Counted from the first letter of the stretch, positions 24,458 to 34,200 are shown. The stretch is 64,000 bases of DNA from Natrinema pellirubrum DSM 15624 (GCF_000230735.2 NC_019962.1:372001-436000); one strand, 5' to 3'. Notes: generated from the sequence alone by a model not told the origin. Numbers and translations are program-made.

Positions 24458-26344
24458 ATGGATCAGGACCCGCGACAGCGATACGAAGCCATCTGTGAAG
24501 CCTCGCCCGACGCGATCGTCGTCGCCGACCGCGACGGACGTATCACCTATGCGAACGGCCGCGTCACCGATCTGTTCGGCTACGATCCGTCCGAACTCGT
24601 CGGCGAACCGATCGAGACCCTCGTTCCCGAGGCCGCTCGAGCCGATCACGTCGCCGATCGCGACGCCTACATCGCCGACCCAGAGACCCGCCAGATGGGT
24701 GCCGGACTGGACCTCTCGGGCCGGCGGAAGGACGGTTCGGAGATTCCCATCGACATCAGTCTAAGCCCGATCGGGAGCGGCGGCCGACGCGAGGTCATGG
24801 CCGCCGTTCGGGACGTTCACGACCGGGAAGCGCTCCGCGCGAAGTACCAGACGATCCTCGAGGCGGTTCCCGACCCAGTCGTCGTCGCGGACGCGGCGAC
24901 GGGCGAGATAATCGAGGTGAACCGACGGGCCGGTGATCTGCTCGGGTACGAGCCCTGTGACCTCGTGGGGCGGCCACAGACCGTCCTTCACCCCTCCGGG
25001 GAGGCCGACCGCTATCGGGCGCTCTTCGACGAATACGTCGCCGGCCCCAGTTCCGATCGATCGATCTTACATGCGTTTCCGGATGGTGCCGACATCCACG
25101 CCGAGACCAGCGGTGGCGAGCGGATCCCAGTCGAGATCAACGCTCACGTCTTCGACCTGTACGACCGCCGATTAATCGCCGGCGTCTTCCGCGACGTGAC
25201 CGACCGGAAAGAGTACCAGCGACAGCTTCGAACGCTCCATTCGGCGACGCGGCAGCTGATTGCCGCCGACGATCGCGAGGAGATCGCCGCCCTCGTCGCC
25301 GATGCCGCGCGGACGATCCTCGGTTACGAGTACAACGTGGTCCGGCTCGCCGACGACGACCGATTGCGGCCGGCCGCTGTGACCGACGGGGCCGAAACGG
25401 AGATGGGCGACCGTCCGATGTACCCGATCGACGGGTCGGCTCCGGTCAGTCGCGTCTACGACAGCGGCGAGTCGCTCCGGTTCGACGACGTTCGGACCCT
25501 CGAGGACGGGTACGACCGCGGCGACGCGCGATCCGCGATGTACCACCCGATGGGCGACCACGGCGTGATCAGCGTCGTCGATCCCGCGGTGGGGACGTTC
25601 GATCCGTCCGACGAGGAACTCGCCTCGGTGCTGTCGGTCAACGCAGAGATCGCACTCAACCGACTGTCCTACGAGCGGGACCTCGAGCGCCAGAACGAGC
25701 GGTTGGACGAGTTCGCGAGCGTCGTCGCCCACGACCTCCGGAACCCGCTCAACGTCGCCCAGGGACTGCTCGAGGGCGAGCGGACCGGTGCCGTGGCCAC
25801 CCATGGCGACGAGATCGCAGCCGCCCTCGACCGGATGGAAGGGATCGTCGACGACGTGTTGACGATGGTCCGGGACGGGTACGAGGTCGACGACGTGGAG
25901 TCGCTCGCGTTCGATACGATCGTCGCCGACTGCTGGGACTGCGTAGCGACCGCCGATGCGACGCTGCGGGTCGAATCCGACGGCCTCCTCTATGCCGACT
26001 CGAGTCGGATCCGCAACCTGCTTGAGAACCTCTTTCGCAACGCGGTGGAACACGGCGGTCCGGACGTCACGGTCACGGTCGCGCTCTCGGAAGGGGGGTT
26101 CGCCGTGGCCGACGACGGGCCGGGCATCCCGCCCGCCGACCGCGACCGCGTCCTCGAGCCGGGGTGGACGACCGGCGAGAACGGGACGGGGCTGGGGCTG
26201 AACATCGTCCGTGAGATCGCACGGGCCCACGACTGGGGGATCGACGTGACCGAAAGCGCGGCCGGCGGCGCGCGCTTCGAGTTCACCGGGGTCCGGACCG
26301 TTCCCGCCGACGGCGCCTTCGAGTCGGACCCGGAACGGCTTTGA
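24458..26344 (+). CDS. PAS-PAS-GAF sensor histidine kinase
   Basis: 628 residues. Domains in order: PAS 1 (about 5-115), PAS 2 (about 125-245), GAF (about 260-410), HisKA with VVAHDLRNPLNVAQGLLEGE, and HATPase with N-box IRNLLENLFRNAVEHG, G1 VADDGPGIPP and G2 GENGTGLGLNIVREIA. No membrane helix is seen, so it should sense an internal signal. No response regulator gene adjoins it, which is usual for haloarchaeal kinases. It is intact, unlike the related kinase at 6695, and could act in its place. Its TGA lies 23 bp before riboflavin synthase. Confidence 0.9.
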   Translation: MDQDPRQRYEAICEASPDAIVVADRDGRITYANGRVTDLFGYDPSELVGEPIETLVPEAARADHVADRDAYIADPETRQMGAGLDLSGRRKDGSEIPIDISLSPIGSGGRREVMAAVRDVHDREALRAKYQTILEAVPDPVVVADAATGEIIEVNRRAGDLLGYEPCDLVGRPQTVLHPSGEADRYRALFDEYVAGPSSDRSILHAFPDGADIHAETSGGERIPVEINAHVFDLYDRRLIAGVFRDVTDRKEYQRQLRTLHSATRQLIAADDREEIAALVADAARTILGYEYNVVRLADDDRLRPAAVTDGAETEMGDRPMYPIDGSAPVSRVYDSGESLRFDDVRTLEDGYDRGDARSAMYHPMGDHGVISVVDPAVGTFDPSDEELASVLSVNAEIALNRLSYERDLERQNERLDEFASVVAHDLRNPLNVAQGLLEGERTGAVATHGDEIAAALDRMEGIVDDVLTMVRDGYEVDDVESLAFDTIVADCWDCVATADATLRVESDGLLYADSSRIRNLLENLFRNAVEHGGPDVTVTVALSEGGFAVADDGPGIPPADRDRVLEPGWTTGENGTGLGLNIVREIARAHDWGIDVTESAAGGARFEFTGVRTVPADGAFESDPERL

Positions 26345-26367
26345 CGCGTCGCCCGTCAGTTGCGGCT

Positions 26368-26973
26368 ATGTTCACGGGGATCGTCGAGGAGACCGGCGAG
26401 ATCGTCGCACGAGAACACACCGACGACGGCCTCCGGCTCCGGATCGGTGCCGACGAGGTCGCGACGGGGCTCGAACACGGCCAGAGCATCAGCGTCAGCG
26501 GCGCGTGTCTCACCGTCGAAGAGTTCCGCGAGCGCGAGTGGTTCGAGGTCTTCCTCGCGACCGAGACGGTCGAGCGGACCTATCTGGGCGACCTCGAGAC
26601 CGGCGAGACGGTCAACCTCGAGCGGGCGATGCCGGCCGACGGCCGGTTCGACGGCCACGTCGTCCAGGGGCACGTCGATGCGGTCGCCACCGTCACCGAG
26701 ATCGAGTCCGTCGAAGAGGACTGGTTCTTCGAGTTCGACCTCCCGGCGGCGTTCGACCGATACGTCGTCGAGAAGGGGTCGATCACGCTCGATGGCATCA
26801 GCCTGACCGTCGCGGACCTGGACGAGGAACGCGGCCGGGTTACCGTCGCGATCATCCCGACGACCTACGACCTGACGACGCTCGCCGAGAAGGAGCCCGG
26901 CGATCCCGTCCATCTCGAGGTCGACGTCCTCGCGAAGTACGTCGAACGGCTGCTGGAAGCGCGGTTCGACTGA
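26368..26973 (+). CDS. ribE: Riboflavin synthase (alpha-type, two lumazine-binding repeats)
   Basis: 201 residues starting MFTGIVEETGEIVAREHTDD, the classical N terminus. Two lumazine-binding barrels are present: SISVSGACLTVEEF in the first (about 45-60), and GHVVQGHVDAVATV and SITLDGISLTVADL in the second. The enzyme dismutates two 6,7-dimethyl-8-ribityllumazine molecules to riboflavin. Some archaea use an unrelated synthase; haloarchaea carry this bacterial type. No other rib gene adjoins it. The C-terminal DVLAKYVERLL matches the trimerisation helix. Confidence 0.93.
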   Translation: MFTGIVEETGEIVAREHTDDGLRLRIGADEVATGLEHGQSISVSGACLTVEEFREREWFEVFLATETVERTYLGDLETGETVNLERAMPADGRFDGHVVQGHVDAVATVTEIESVEEDWFFEFDLPAAFDRYVVEKGSITLDGISLTVADLDEERGRVTVAIIPTTYDLTTLAEKEPGDPVHLEVDVLAKYVERLLEARFD

Positions 26974-27011
26974 GCGGCGCTCTCGAGACGGTTCTCGTCG
27001 CCCCGGCCCGG

Positions 27012-28034
27012 TCAGCGCTGGGGCGGGTCGAACTCGGTCAGTTCCGGCCGCAAGTCGCCGACGCCGTCGTTCGTGACGGTCTGGTAGGTCCGGCGGTAGC
27101 GTGCGAGCTTTCGGTAGAGGTAGTAGCCGACCGCCAGATCGTAGCACACGACGTAGCCGACGAAGGCGATCCCGTAGCCGATCGGGAGCGCGCTGGCCAC
27201 CTGCCCGGGTACGATGCCGACGGTCACGTTGTACGTGCCGTGGACGAACGCGGCGACGAGCAGCCCTTTGAGGACGATCGGGCCGGCGTACTCGCGGTTG
27301 AACTTCGCCAGCCCGAGGTAGTAGCCCGCGATCGCCGAGTAGATGACGTGGCCGGGGCCGGCCAGCGCCCGGACGGTCGCGATCCCGCCCGCCGTCGCGA
27401 GGAGGCTGGCTTCGGGTTCCGCCTCGCCGACGACTCGGCCGATGTAGATCGCGTTCTCGATGGCCGCGAAGCCGAGTCCCGCCACGGCACCGTAGACCGC
27501 GCCGTCGATCACGGCATCGAAACTGCTGCTCCGGTAGGCGAAGACCTTTACGGCGAGCAGTTTGACCGTCTCCTCGACGGGGCCGACGATCAGGTAGAAA
27601 AAGAGGAGGCTCCCGACGGCCCCGACGCCGAACAGCGGCCGCGTCACTGAGTTTACGACTGCGGCGAACGTCGCGAACAGGATCGCCAGCAGAAAGGTCG
27701 CGACGAGCAGCCGTAGCGGTTCCGCCGTCGTGATATCGGCGTACCAGATATACGCCGCGAGCAGTCCCGCGGGGACGAGCGAAAGCGCGAAAAAGCCCGC
27801 GAGATACGGGTCCTCGACGACGAGCGCGGCCGGCGAGACGAGCAAGGAGAGAGTGATCACGATCGCGGTTAGCAACACGATCGCCCGAAACCCGTAGCTG
27901 ACCGCGTTGTAGAGCGTGTACGCGATCAGATCCGGGACGGATCGCGGTTTCCACGTCGAGACATCGTAGAGGTCGAGTGACCCGTCTCCGGACCGCTCCT
28001 CGGCGCGTTCGACCGGGTCTCGCCTGCGTTGCAT
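27012..28034 (-). CDS. PrsW-family intramembrane metalloprotease
   Basis: 340 residues with about eight membrane helices. The conserved family signatures are PVEETVKLLAVKVFAY (Glu pair on a helix), YGAVAGLGFAAIENAIYI, GHVIYSAIAGYYLGLAKF and VHGTYNVT, which carry the putative metal-binding Glu and His residues. PrsW-type (M82, CPBP-related) enzymes cut membrane proteins such as anti-sigma factors in Bacillus; archaeal substrates are unknown. The first 45 residues are a soluble charged segment. It is convergent with riboflavin synthase and 78 bp from the downstream end of the symporter gene. Confidence 0.88.
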   Translation of the reverse strand: MQRRRDPVERAEERSGDGSLDLYDVSTWKPRSVPDLIAYTLYNAVSYGFRAIVLLTAIVITLSLLVSPAALVVEDPYLAGFFALSLVPAGLLAAYIWYADITTAEPLRLLVATFLLAILFATFAAVVNSVTRPLFGVGAVGSLLFFYLIVGPVEETVKLLAVKVFAYRSSSFDAVIDGAVYGAVAGLGFAAIENAIYIGRVVGEAEPEASLLATAGGIATVRALAGPGHVIYSAIAGYYLGLAKFNREYAGPIVLKGLLVAAFVHGTYNVTVGIVPGQVASALPIGYGIAFVGYVVCYDLAVGYYLYRKLARYRRTYQTVTNDGVGDLRPELTEFDPPQR

Positions 28035-28112
28035 GAGCGACGGTATGGCTGCCGGCCGGGTATAGGTTCGGCAACCGGCGGCGTCCCGTCGTCCAGTGTC
28101 CCGACGGCCGTC

Positions 28113-29426
28113 TCAGTCGTCGGTCGTGCCCGGCGTCGAGTCCGGGACGTCCGTCTCCGACCAGACGGTGGCCGCGCGGTCGATCTTGTCGTTCCAGCCG
28201 GCGACGAGCGTCGTGACTGCCAAGTCGCCGGTCACGTTGTTCATCGTCCGCAGGCGGTCGAGGATCGGATCGACGCCCGCGACCATGCCGACGACCTCGA
28301 GCGGGAGGCCGAGTTGCGTAAGGACCATGGTGAGCATGATCAGGCCGCTTCCGGGGACGCCGGCAGTACCGACGCTCGCGAGGAGGGCCGTCGCGACGAC
28401 GGTGAGCTGTTCGCCGATGGTCAGGGTCTGGCCGACCATGTTGGCGGCGAAGACTGCCGCGACGCCCTGATACATCGCCGTCCCGTCCATGTTGATCGTC
28501 GCGCCCAGCGGCAGCGAGAAGCTGTAGACCTCCTCGTCGACGCCGAAGTTCTCGTCGGCGTCGTTCATCGTGACCGGCAGCGTTCCGCTGGAGGAGCGGA
28601 TCGAGAGCGCGGTTACCATCGCTTCCTTGCTTCCCCGGAGGAAATCCAGCGGTGATTCCCGGAGCAGTCCCCACTGGATGATCAGCAGGTAGGTGACGCC
28701 GATGTGGAGGCCGACGGCGATCGCGAGCGCGCCGATGAGCTTGGCAAACGGTGCGATCGCGTCGACCCCGGCGTTCCCGAACGTCGTCGCCATCAGGGCG
28801 AAGACGCCGATCACGCCGTACTCCATGACGCCCCAGACGATCTTGAACATCGCCTCCGCGCCTGTTTCGGCGATCTCGAACACCGTTTCGGCACCCTCGT
28901 GAACGGCCGAGCTGACGTCGTACTCGTCTTGCAGATAGGCCAGCGCGAGCCCGAACACGATCGTGAAGAAAATCGTCGGGAGGACGTCGCCCGCGGCCAT
29001 CGCTCCGATCGGGTTCGTCGGCACGATGTTCATGAACACCTCGACGATGTCGGGGGCCTCTTTGGTCTCGACGGTCGCGTCGGCCACCTCGAGCCCGGTC
29101 CCGGGATTGATCAGGTTCGCGACGAACAGCCCGATACCGATCGCGATCGCAGTCGTGACCAGATACAGCGCGACGACCTGCCCGCCGATCTTCCCGAGGT
29201 TCGACGGCGAGAGCCGTCTGGCACCCATAAGCAGTGTGAAGACGATGATCGGAATCACGATCATCTGAAGCAGTCGAACGAAGAGATCACCGAGCGGCTC
29301 GAGCCGCGTTGCCGGTTCGCCGACCGTCAGGCCGACGAGCGAGCCGAGGACGAACGCGACGCCGATGCGGTAGATGATCGGAACGGAGCGATATCGATCG
29401 TAGAGCTGCCTGAGTGTGATCGCCAT
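28113..29426 (-). CDS. Dicarboxylate/amino acid:cation symporter (DAACS), paralog 1
   Basis: 437 residues from the ATG at 29426. Signature elements of the GltP/DctA/EAAT fold: the serine-rich reentrant loop IRSSSGTLPVTMNDADENFG, the NMDGTAMYQGVAAVF helix (NMDGT motif binding Na+ and substrate), and the second hairpin ASVGTAGVPGSGLIMLTMVL. It should import glutamate, aspartate or C4-dicarboxylates with sodium. A second paralog lies at 52036-53367, with very similar openings (YRSVPIIYRIGVAFVLG here and YRSIPIIYRIAVAFVLG there). The C-terminal tail is soluble and acidic. Confidence 0.92.
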   Translation of the reverse strand: MAITLRQLYDRYRSVPIIYRIGVAFVLGSLVGLTVGEPATRLEPLGDLFVRLLQMIVIPIIVFTLLMGARRLSPSNLGKIGGQVVALYLVTTAIAIGIGLFVANLINPGTGLEVADATVETKEAPDIVEVFMNIVPTNPIGAMAAGDVLPTIFFTIVFGLALAYLQDEYDVSSAVHEGAETVFEIAETGAEAMFKIVWGVMEYGVIGVFALMATTFGNAGVDAIAPFAKLIGALAIAVGLHIGVTYLLIIQWGLLRESPLDFLRGSKEAMVTALSIRSSSGTLPVTMNDADENFGVDEEVYSFSLPLGATINMDGTAMYQGVAAVFAANMVGQTLTIGEQLTVVATALLASVGTAGVPGSGLIMLTMVLTQLGLPLEVVGMVAGVDPILDRLRTMNNVTGDLAVTTLVAGWNDKIDRAATVWSETDVPDSTPGTTDD

Positions 29427-29750
29427 ACCCACCCTGGCAATACTCACACAATAAAATCATCGATCCTGAACATACGGTCTGGGTCCGTCGCGCTCGGATA
29501 GCTATTTTCCAGAGATGGTGTATCATTCTTCCCGGATGAAAACACACTACAAATAATTACTAATGGCTGGGGGGAGGATGTACGAACGATCAGGTATCGG
29601 TCGGTTGCCTCGATCGGATCCCCTGCCAGCATTGTCTCTCCCCGTCGTCAGAACGATGCCCTGTCCTGTCCAGTCCGACGTGCCGGGTCCCGAAAGCGCC
29701 GATCGCTCGGACTCGGAATCCACAAAGGCCTCCCGTTCGAACCGACGCCC
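29427..29750. other. Divergent intergenic region without a gene
   Basis: 324 bases between the symporter and the 29751 gene. The symporter side is AT-rich (around 29447-29560), with TATA-like ATAAAATCATC and AATAATTACTAAT stretches consistent with a regulated promoter. The right half is GC-rich with no convincing frame, repeat or RNA structure. Confidence 0.4.
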
Positions 29751-30128
29751 ATGCACTTCGACCAGCGAACTCAGCGGGCGCTCCGGGACGTCGGCCTCGA
29801 GACCGACGACCTCCGTGCCGCCTCCGAGGCGGTCGTCGAGGCCGTCGCGGACGACGCGGCGGCGCTCGAGGCGTTCTTCGACGATCACGACACCGTCTAC
29901 TCGGATATGGACATGGCCCACTCGAGTTCGGCGTATCCGGAACACGCGGTCGATTACGCCGACATCACGACCCACGGCGACGAGATGCGGGGCTGGCTCC
30001 GCTTCGACACCTGGGGTGTCTACGTCGAAGGGGGGCGGCTCCTCGAGGACGGCTCGGTCGAACTCTCCCTGGGACCGACGATCAACGACCGGGTGCGGTT
30101 CGCCGCCGACCGCGACAGGCTGCGATGA
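29751..30128 (+). CDS. Conserved haloarchaeal protein (DUF7532-like)
   Basis: 125 residues: MHFDQRTQRALRDVGLETDD and a helical first half, then a beta-rich end YVEGGRLLEDGSVELSLGP. Asp/Glu are abundant and there is no membrane segment. From memory it matches a small haloarchaeal family catalogued as DUF7532, found upstream of the FAU-1-like gene. Its TGA overlaps the ATG of that gene by 4 bases, so they are translated together, and a shared role in RNA metabolism is a fair inference. Confidence 0.8.
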   Translation: MHFDQRTQRALRDVGLETDDLRAASEAVVEAVADDAAALEAFFDDHDTVYSDMDMAHSSSAYPEHAVDYADITTHGDEMRGWLRFDTWGVYVEGGRLLEDGSVELSLGPTINDRVRFAADRDRLR

Positions 30129-31561
30129 CGACGGCTCGAGTCCGCGGCATCTACACGACGGCCGTCACGCAACTGCTGAGCGAGGCCGACTGCGAGGTCG
30201 TGCAGGCCTCCGAGCCGATTCGGGAGCGCTTCGACCAGTCGTTCGACGCCGCGCCGGCCGACGCGACGGTCGAGACGACCCGCGATCGGCAGGGCGTCGA
30301 GATTTCCGGCGACCCCGACGCGGTCGAGACGGTCGCGACGGCCCTCGAAGGGCTAGCCATCGACGCCTTCCGCTGGGACGCCGAGGTTCCCCGCGGCGCG
30401 GTCTTCGACGCCGAGGTCCTCGAGGCCGGCGGCGGGGGCGGCGCAGTGGTCGACCTGGGCGAGGGCCGGCGGGGCTATCTCGCGTACGACGCCGTCGACG
30501 GCTACGTCGACGCGGGCGACTGCTACCGGGTGCAGGTCAGCGAGCCTGCGCCGCCGTGGGACGACGACCGCCCGCTCGTGGAACCGACTCTCGAGGTCGC
30601 TGGCGGGCTCTGTACGCTCTCGCAGGATCGCAGCGGCGTCTCGGCGGCGCTGCGGGGCGAGCGCGCCGAGGAACTGGTCGGCATGACCGACCTGCTCTCG
30701 GTCGAGATCCCCGAGGGGTGGGGACTGCGCTGGCAACACGCCGCGGCCAACGCAGACCTCGAGGCGATGGGGGCTGCCCTCGAGGACGCCGCGAGCCGGG
30801 CCCGGGCGCTCGAGGATGCGCTTGCCGACGCGCCGGGCGAGCCCGGCGAGCCGGGACTGCTCGCCACGCCCCGGCGGACCGAGTGGTGTTGGTTCGGCCG
30901 CGAGACCCGATTCGAACTGGACGGCGTCCGCCGGCGGGTCGAGACGACGATGCCGGGCCATCACCGGTCGAAGGCCGCCGATCGGGCCGCCAGCGCCGCG
31001 GTCGACTTCGCGGAGGCGGTCTGTGGCTCGCTGGGTGCCGATACGACCGACGACGATGCCTTCCCCTTCGCCGCGGTCGCCCGCCAGTTCGGCCCGACGA
31101 ACGGCGACCGCCTCGAGATCGGCCACGGCAAACCCGATGGCCGGCTCATCTCGCTCGGTCGCGGCGAGGTCACCGACTGGGACCCCGAGGGCAAGCTCAC
31201 CCTCGAGCGCTCGATGAGCGGCGGCGGCAGCTACGACGCGCTCGGGGTGCCCAAGGAGTCGGGCGACGTGGCCGTGACGAAGTTCCGCGAGGGTCGGTGG
31301 TGGTATCCGACGACCTACAAGGCGGCCGACGGCACGGCGAAGGGCACCTACGTCAACGTCTGTACGCCGGTCGAACTCTTTCCGGATACCGCGCGGTACG
31401 TCGACCTCTACGTCGACGTGATCCGGCAGCCTGACGGGACCGTCGAGATCGTCGACGCGGACGACCTCGAGGCGGCCATCGACGACGGACTCGTCGCCGA
31501 GGATCTCGCCGCAAAGGCGATGAACGTGGCGGAAGCCGTCGAACGGGCGCTTTCGAAATAG
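30125..31561 (+). CDS. FAU-1-like RNA-binding protein / RNase E/G-type ribonuclease
   Basis: 478 residues. The N-terminal half (1-170) resembles the RNase E/G S1-like region: MTTARVRGIYTTAVTQLLSE opens it, and AVVDLGEGRRGYLAYDAVDG is an S1-type strand pair. The C-terminal half carries a DUF402 barrel (WCWFGRETRFELDGVRRRVE and the Lys/Tyr/Asp-rich end YVNVCTPVELFPDTARYVDL). Pyrococcus FAU-1 binds AU-rich RNA and has RNase E/G-like activity on rRNA precursors (established). Here it should act in RNA processing. It forms a two-gene operon with 29751. Confidence 0.88.
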   Translation: MTTARVRGIYTTAVTQLLSEADCEVVQASEPIRERFDQSFDAAPADATVETTRDRQGVEISGDPDAVETVATALEGLAIDAFRWDAEVPRGAVFDAEVLEAGGGGGAVVDLGEGRRGYLAYDAVDGYVDAGDCYRVQVSEPAPPWDDDRPLVEPTLEVAGGLCTLSQDRSGVSAALRGERAEELVGMTDLLSVEIPEGWGLRWQHAAANADLEAMGAALEDAASRARALEDALADAPGEPGEPGLLATPRRTEWCWFGRETRFELDGVRRRVETTMPGHHRSKAADRAASAAVDFAEAVCGSLGADTTDDDAFPFAAVARQFGPTNGDRLEIGHGKPDGRLISLGRGEVTDWDPEGKLTLERSMSGGGSYDALGVPKESGDVAVTKFREGRWWYPTTYKAADGTAKGTYVNVCTPVELFPDTARYVDLYVDVIRQPDGTVEIVDADDLEAAIDDGLVAEDLAAKAMNVAEAVERALSK

Positions 31562-31649
31562 GTCCGCGTCGGTCCGCGTTTTCGGTGCGCTCGCGCTCGA
31601 GAGCGACGCGACTGGGAGCGTCCGTCCGGAACGCGATCCGCGCCGGCGA

Positions 31650-32108
31650 TCAGTCCGAGGCGCTCGAGGCCGGTTCGGCCCCCGCGGCGACCGGGAGCAG
31701 ATCGACGTACTCGTCGAGATCGAGCGCGAACTCCCCCGCTGTCGCCGGCTGGACCCAGCGGAACTCGAACTCCGAGCCGTGTTCGCCGCCGCCGTCGGTG
31801 ACGGTGTGGGTCCACCGATCTCGCGGTTCGTAGACCGTGGCATGGAAGAAGTGCCAAACGTAGCGCTTCGGCGGCTCTTCGCGGCGGGTCCAGACGTCGG
31901 TCGTCAGATGCTGGGTGCCGTTCAGCGTTCCCAGTCCGCTCTCCTCACGGACCTCTCGGAACAGCGCTTCCTGCGGTGATTCTCCCGGCTCGAGGGTGCC
32001 TTTGGGAATCTGGAGCCCGTCGTGGCCCGGCCCCTCGAAGACCAGTAGCTCGCTCGAGCCGCGGGTGATGTAGGCGCACGCCTTCCGGACGTACGTGACG
32101 TCTCCCAT
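31650..32108 (-). CDS. NUDIX hydrolase
   Basis: 152 residues from the ATG at 32108. The Nudix box is complete: GTLEPGESPQEALFREVREE followed by SGLG (G-x5-E-x7-REVxEExG), near residues 42-64. The fold is completed by the C-terminal EFRWVQPATAGEFALDLDEY. These enzymes cleave nucleoside diphosphates linked to another group; the length and the KACAYITRG opening resemble diadenosine tetraphosphatase or NUDIX mutT-like members. Five more residues upstream (to 32123) are possible but less likely. Confidence 0.88.
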   Translation of the reverse strand: MGDVTYVRKACAYITRGSSELLVFEGPGHDGLQIPKGTLEPGESPQEALFREVREESGLGTLNGTQHLTTDVWTRREEPPKRYVWHFFHATVYEPRDRWTHTVTDGGGEHGSEFEFRWVQPATAGEFALDLDEYVDLLPVAAGAEPASSASD

Positions 32109-32213
32109 GTTACTAGTTAACACAGTATGCCGGCGTAAAAACCTGTCATGGGGGTAATTGAATGTCCTTAAGGGAATTGTCCGACCGATCGCGCCGAACG
32201 ACGACTCCGGCGG

Positions 32214-33200
32214 TCAGTCGGCGGCGGCCGGCTCCCCGTCCCCGACGGGCGCGTCCTCGTCGAGGTAGGTAAACAGCGTCGCCAGCGCCGGGCCGGAGAC
32301 GTTGTGCCAGACGCTAAAGAGCGCCGGGATCAGTGCGGCACCCGCGCTGAAGTGGGCCGTCGCGAGCGCGACGGCTAGGCCGCTGTTCTGGAGGCCGACC
32401 TCGAACGCACACGCTCGCGCTCGATCCTCCGCCATGTCGGCCGCGTGACCGACCGCGTAGCCGGCCCCGAGCCCGAGGCCGTTGTGCAACACGACCGCGA
32501 GGAAGACCAGTGCGCTCGCGCCGAGGATCGTCTCGACGTTGAGGCCGACGACCGCCGCCACGATGGCGACGATGGCGATCACGCTGATCGCCGGGAAGAT
32601 AGAGAGTCCGGCCTGTGCGAGCGCCGGCGCGTACTCGTCGAGGACGTAGCGCAGTACCAGGCCCCCGACGACCGGGAGCAAAACGACCTGCACGATCGAC
32701 GTCGCCATCTCCGCGAACGTGACGGTGATCGACTCGCCGGCCAACAGGACGATCCACGCCGGCATCACGAGCGGCGCGGCGATCGTCGTCACCGACGTGA
32801 TCGACACCGAGAGCGCGACGTCGCCGCGCCCGAGATAGGTCATCACGTTCGAGGCGGTCCCGCCCGGGGCCGCGCCGACGAGTATCAGGCCGAGACCGAT
32901 CTCCTCCGGCAACCCAAGCGCGACGACGAGGACGTAGGCGATCGTCGGCATCAGGAGCCATTGGCTCATCGCGCCGATGAAGACGTCCCGCGGCCGCTCG
33001 AGGATACGACGGAAGTCCGCGGGAGTCAGCGTCAGCCCCATCCCGAGCATGATGATGCCCAGCAGCGGTGTGATGTAGGGTGCGATCGGGGTGAACGTCT
33101 CGGGGGAGTAGAGCGCGAGCGGGGAGACGACCAGTACCCAGACGACGAAATACTTGCTCGTCACCGATCCGATTCGTTCCAGAACACGCTGCAAACTCAT
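32214..33200 (-). CDS. Bile acid:sodium symporter family (BASS) transporter
   Basis: 328 residues from the ATG at 33200, with ten hydrophobic segments. Family features are IIMLGMGLTLTPADFRRILE (near residue 50), LILVGAAPGGTASNVMTYLG (the crossover region holding sodium ligands) and FEVGLQNSGLAVALATAHF (second crossover). It likely takes up an organic anion with sodium; pantoate, 2-keto acids or bile-acid-like compounds are known substrates in other organisms. The AT-rich upstream region (33201-33290) should hold its promoter. The soluble tail is short and acidic. Confidence 0.88.
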   Translation of the reverse strand: MSLQRVLERIGSVTSKYFVVWVLVVSPLALYSPETFTPIAPYITPLLGIIMLGMGLTLTPADFRRILERPRDVFIGAMSQWLLMPTIAYVLVVALGLPEEIGLGLILVGAAPGGTASNVMTYLGRGDVALSVSITSVTTIAAPLVMPAWIVLLAGESITVTFAEMATSIVQVVLLPVVGGLVLRYVLDEYAPALAQAGLSIFPAISVIAIVAIVAAVVGLNVETILGASALVFLAVVLHNGLGLGAGYAVGHAADMAEDRARACAFEVGLQNSGLAVALATAHFSAGAALIPALFSVWHNVSGPALATLFTYLDEDAPVGDGEPAAAD

Positions 33201-33396
33201 TCGGTTCTCACCGCACTGTGAAACATGCACAGCCGTCTGTGAGTCTGCTACATTAATACTACGGCTTACGTGTGCGTTTGTCACAGCAACGGCTCACGTG
33301 GAACGCGAGTCGGGACGTGGTGAGACGAGCGGCTCCCGATCGGGTCGGTAATACAGGCGGGGGCTCGAGACGCGGGTCATCGCATCGGTGAGCGAT

Positions 33397-33564
33397 CTAT
33401 GCCGGATCCGCGCGTTCGGTGCTGCCGGCGACCGGTGTGAAGTGATCGTCGGCGACGGGCCGGCCACAGACGGGACAGCCGTTGGCCAACGTCGCCTCTC
33501 GCACGGGCTCGGTCACCGCCATCTCCTGGCGACAGTCGGGGCAGGTAAATTCGTACGGTGTCAT
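33397..33564 (-). CDS. DUF7560-like small zinc ribbon protein
   Basis: 55 residues, ATG at 33564, TAG at 33397-33399. It reads MTPYEFTCPDCRQEMAVTEP and so on to CPVCGRPVADDHF. Two CxxC pairs (CPDC and CPVC, about 20 residues apart) give a zinc ribbon. It resembles the haloarchaeal family DUF7560 (from memory). It is too short for most gene callers. Function unknown; it stands alone on this strand between a transporter and a membrane protein. Confidence 0.82.
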   Translation of the reverse strand: MTPYEFTCPDCRQEMAVTEPVREATLANGCPVCGRPVADDHFTPVAGSTERADPA

Positions 33565-33765
33565 GGTGGGTGGTATCCTCGACGACTAGACCTTCGGCTC
33601 CATCCCCGATAGGGAGACGACCCAGATATAGAGGGTCGTATATACGTGGGTCCGCTGATCCCCACGATCACGGCCCGACGGCCGATCGCAGGGGTTCGGA
33701 TTCGACCGCTCGGCGGTGTTCGGTACCCGTACTCGAGACACTGCCCGATCGGTCGACTCGAGCCG

Positions 33766-34200
33766 CTACAGGACGTTGGCCGTAACGAACGCGATCTGAC
33801 CGAGGACGAGGGTCAGGAGGACCGTCAGCACACACAGCTCGTAGTACCCGCGCCGGCGATCGAACGCCTCGGTGCCCTCGAGGGCCGTCCCGAGCGCACG
33901 CAGTCCGAGATAGACGGCCGCCACGAGGCCGGACGCGGCGGTCAGCGCGAGGACCGTCGGCGCGTATTCCGGGCCGTAGTACGTCCCGACCGACCAGCGG
34001 ATCCGGACGCTGTCGCCGAGGGCCGGCGCGGCTGCGAGGCTCACCGCGATGCTTGCGAGGACGACAAGGAGCCCGCCGGCCGCGGTCGGCCGGAGTCGGC
34101 CGCCAGCGCGACTCGCACACAGTGTCGCCAGCCGCGTCGCGACGCGGCGGAATCGATCACGGAACCGCTCGAGCCGTCCGGTCGTTCGGGTCGATGACAT
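33766..34200 (-). CDS. Membrane protein, unknown, divergent from a winged-helix regulator
   Basis: 144 residues. A basic N terminus of about 37 residues (MSSTRTTGRLERFRDRFRRV) is followed by three hydrophobic segments: TAAGGLLVVLASIAVSLAAA, VLALTAASGLVAAVYLGLRA and YYELCVLTVLLTLVLGQIAF. No family is recognised. The gene starts 105 bp from the divergent regulator, and the palindrome at 34242-34266 lies between them, so joint regulation by that protein is likely. A membrane-stress or export role is only a guess. Confidence 0.7.
   Translation of the reverse strand: MSSTRTTGRLERFRDRFRRVATRLATLCASRAGGRLRPTAAGGLLVVLASIAVSLAAAPALGDSVRIRWSVGTYYGPEYAPTVLALTAASGLVAAVYLGLRALGTALEGTEAFDRRRGYYELCVLTVLLTLVLGQIAFVTANVL

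Noticed and set aside
26356-28674. A 772-residue open frame on the minus strand
   Set aside because: It is antisense to riboflavin synthase and in a wrong frame of the PrsW and symporter genes; Arg/Pro/Gly-rich composition is a GC-frame artefact.
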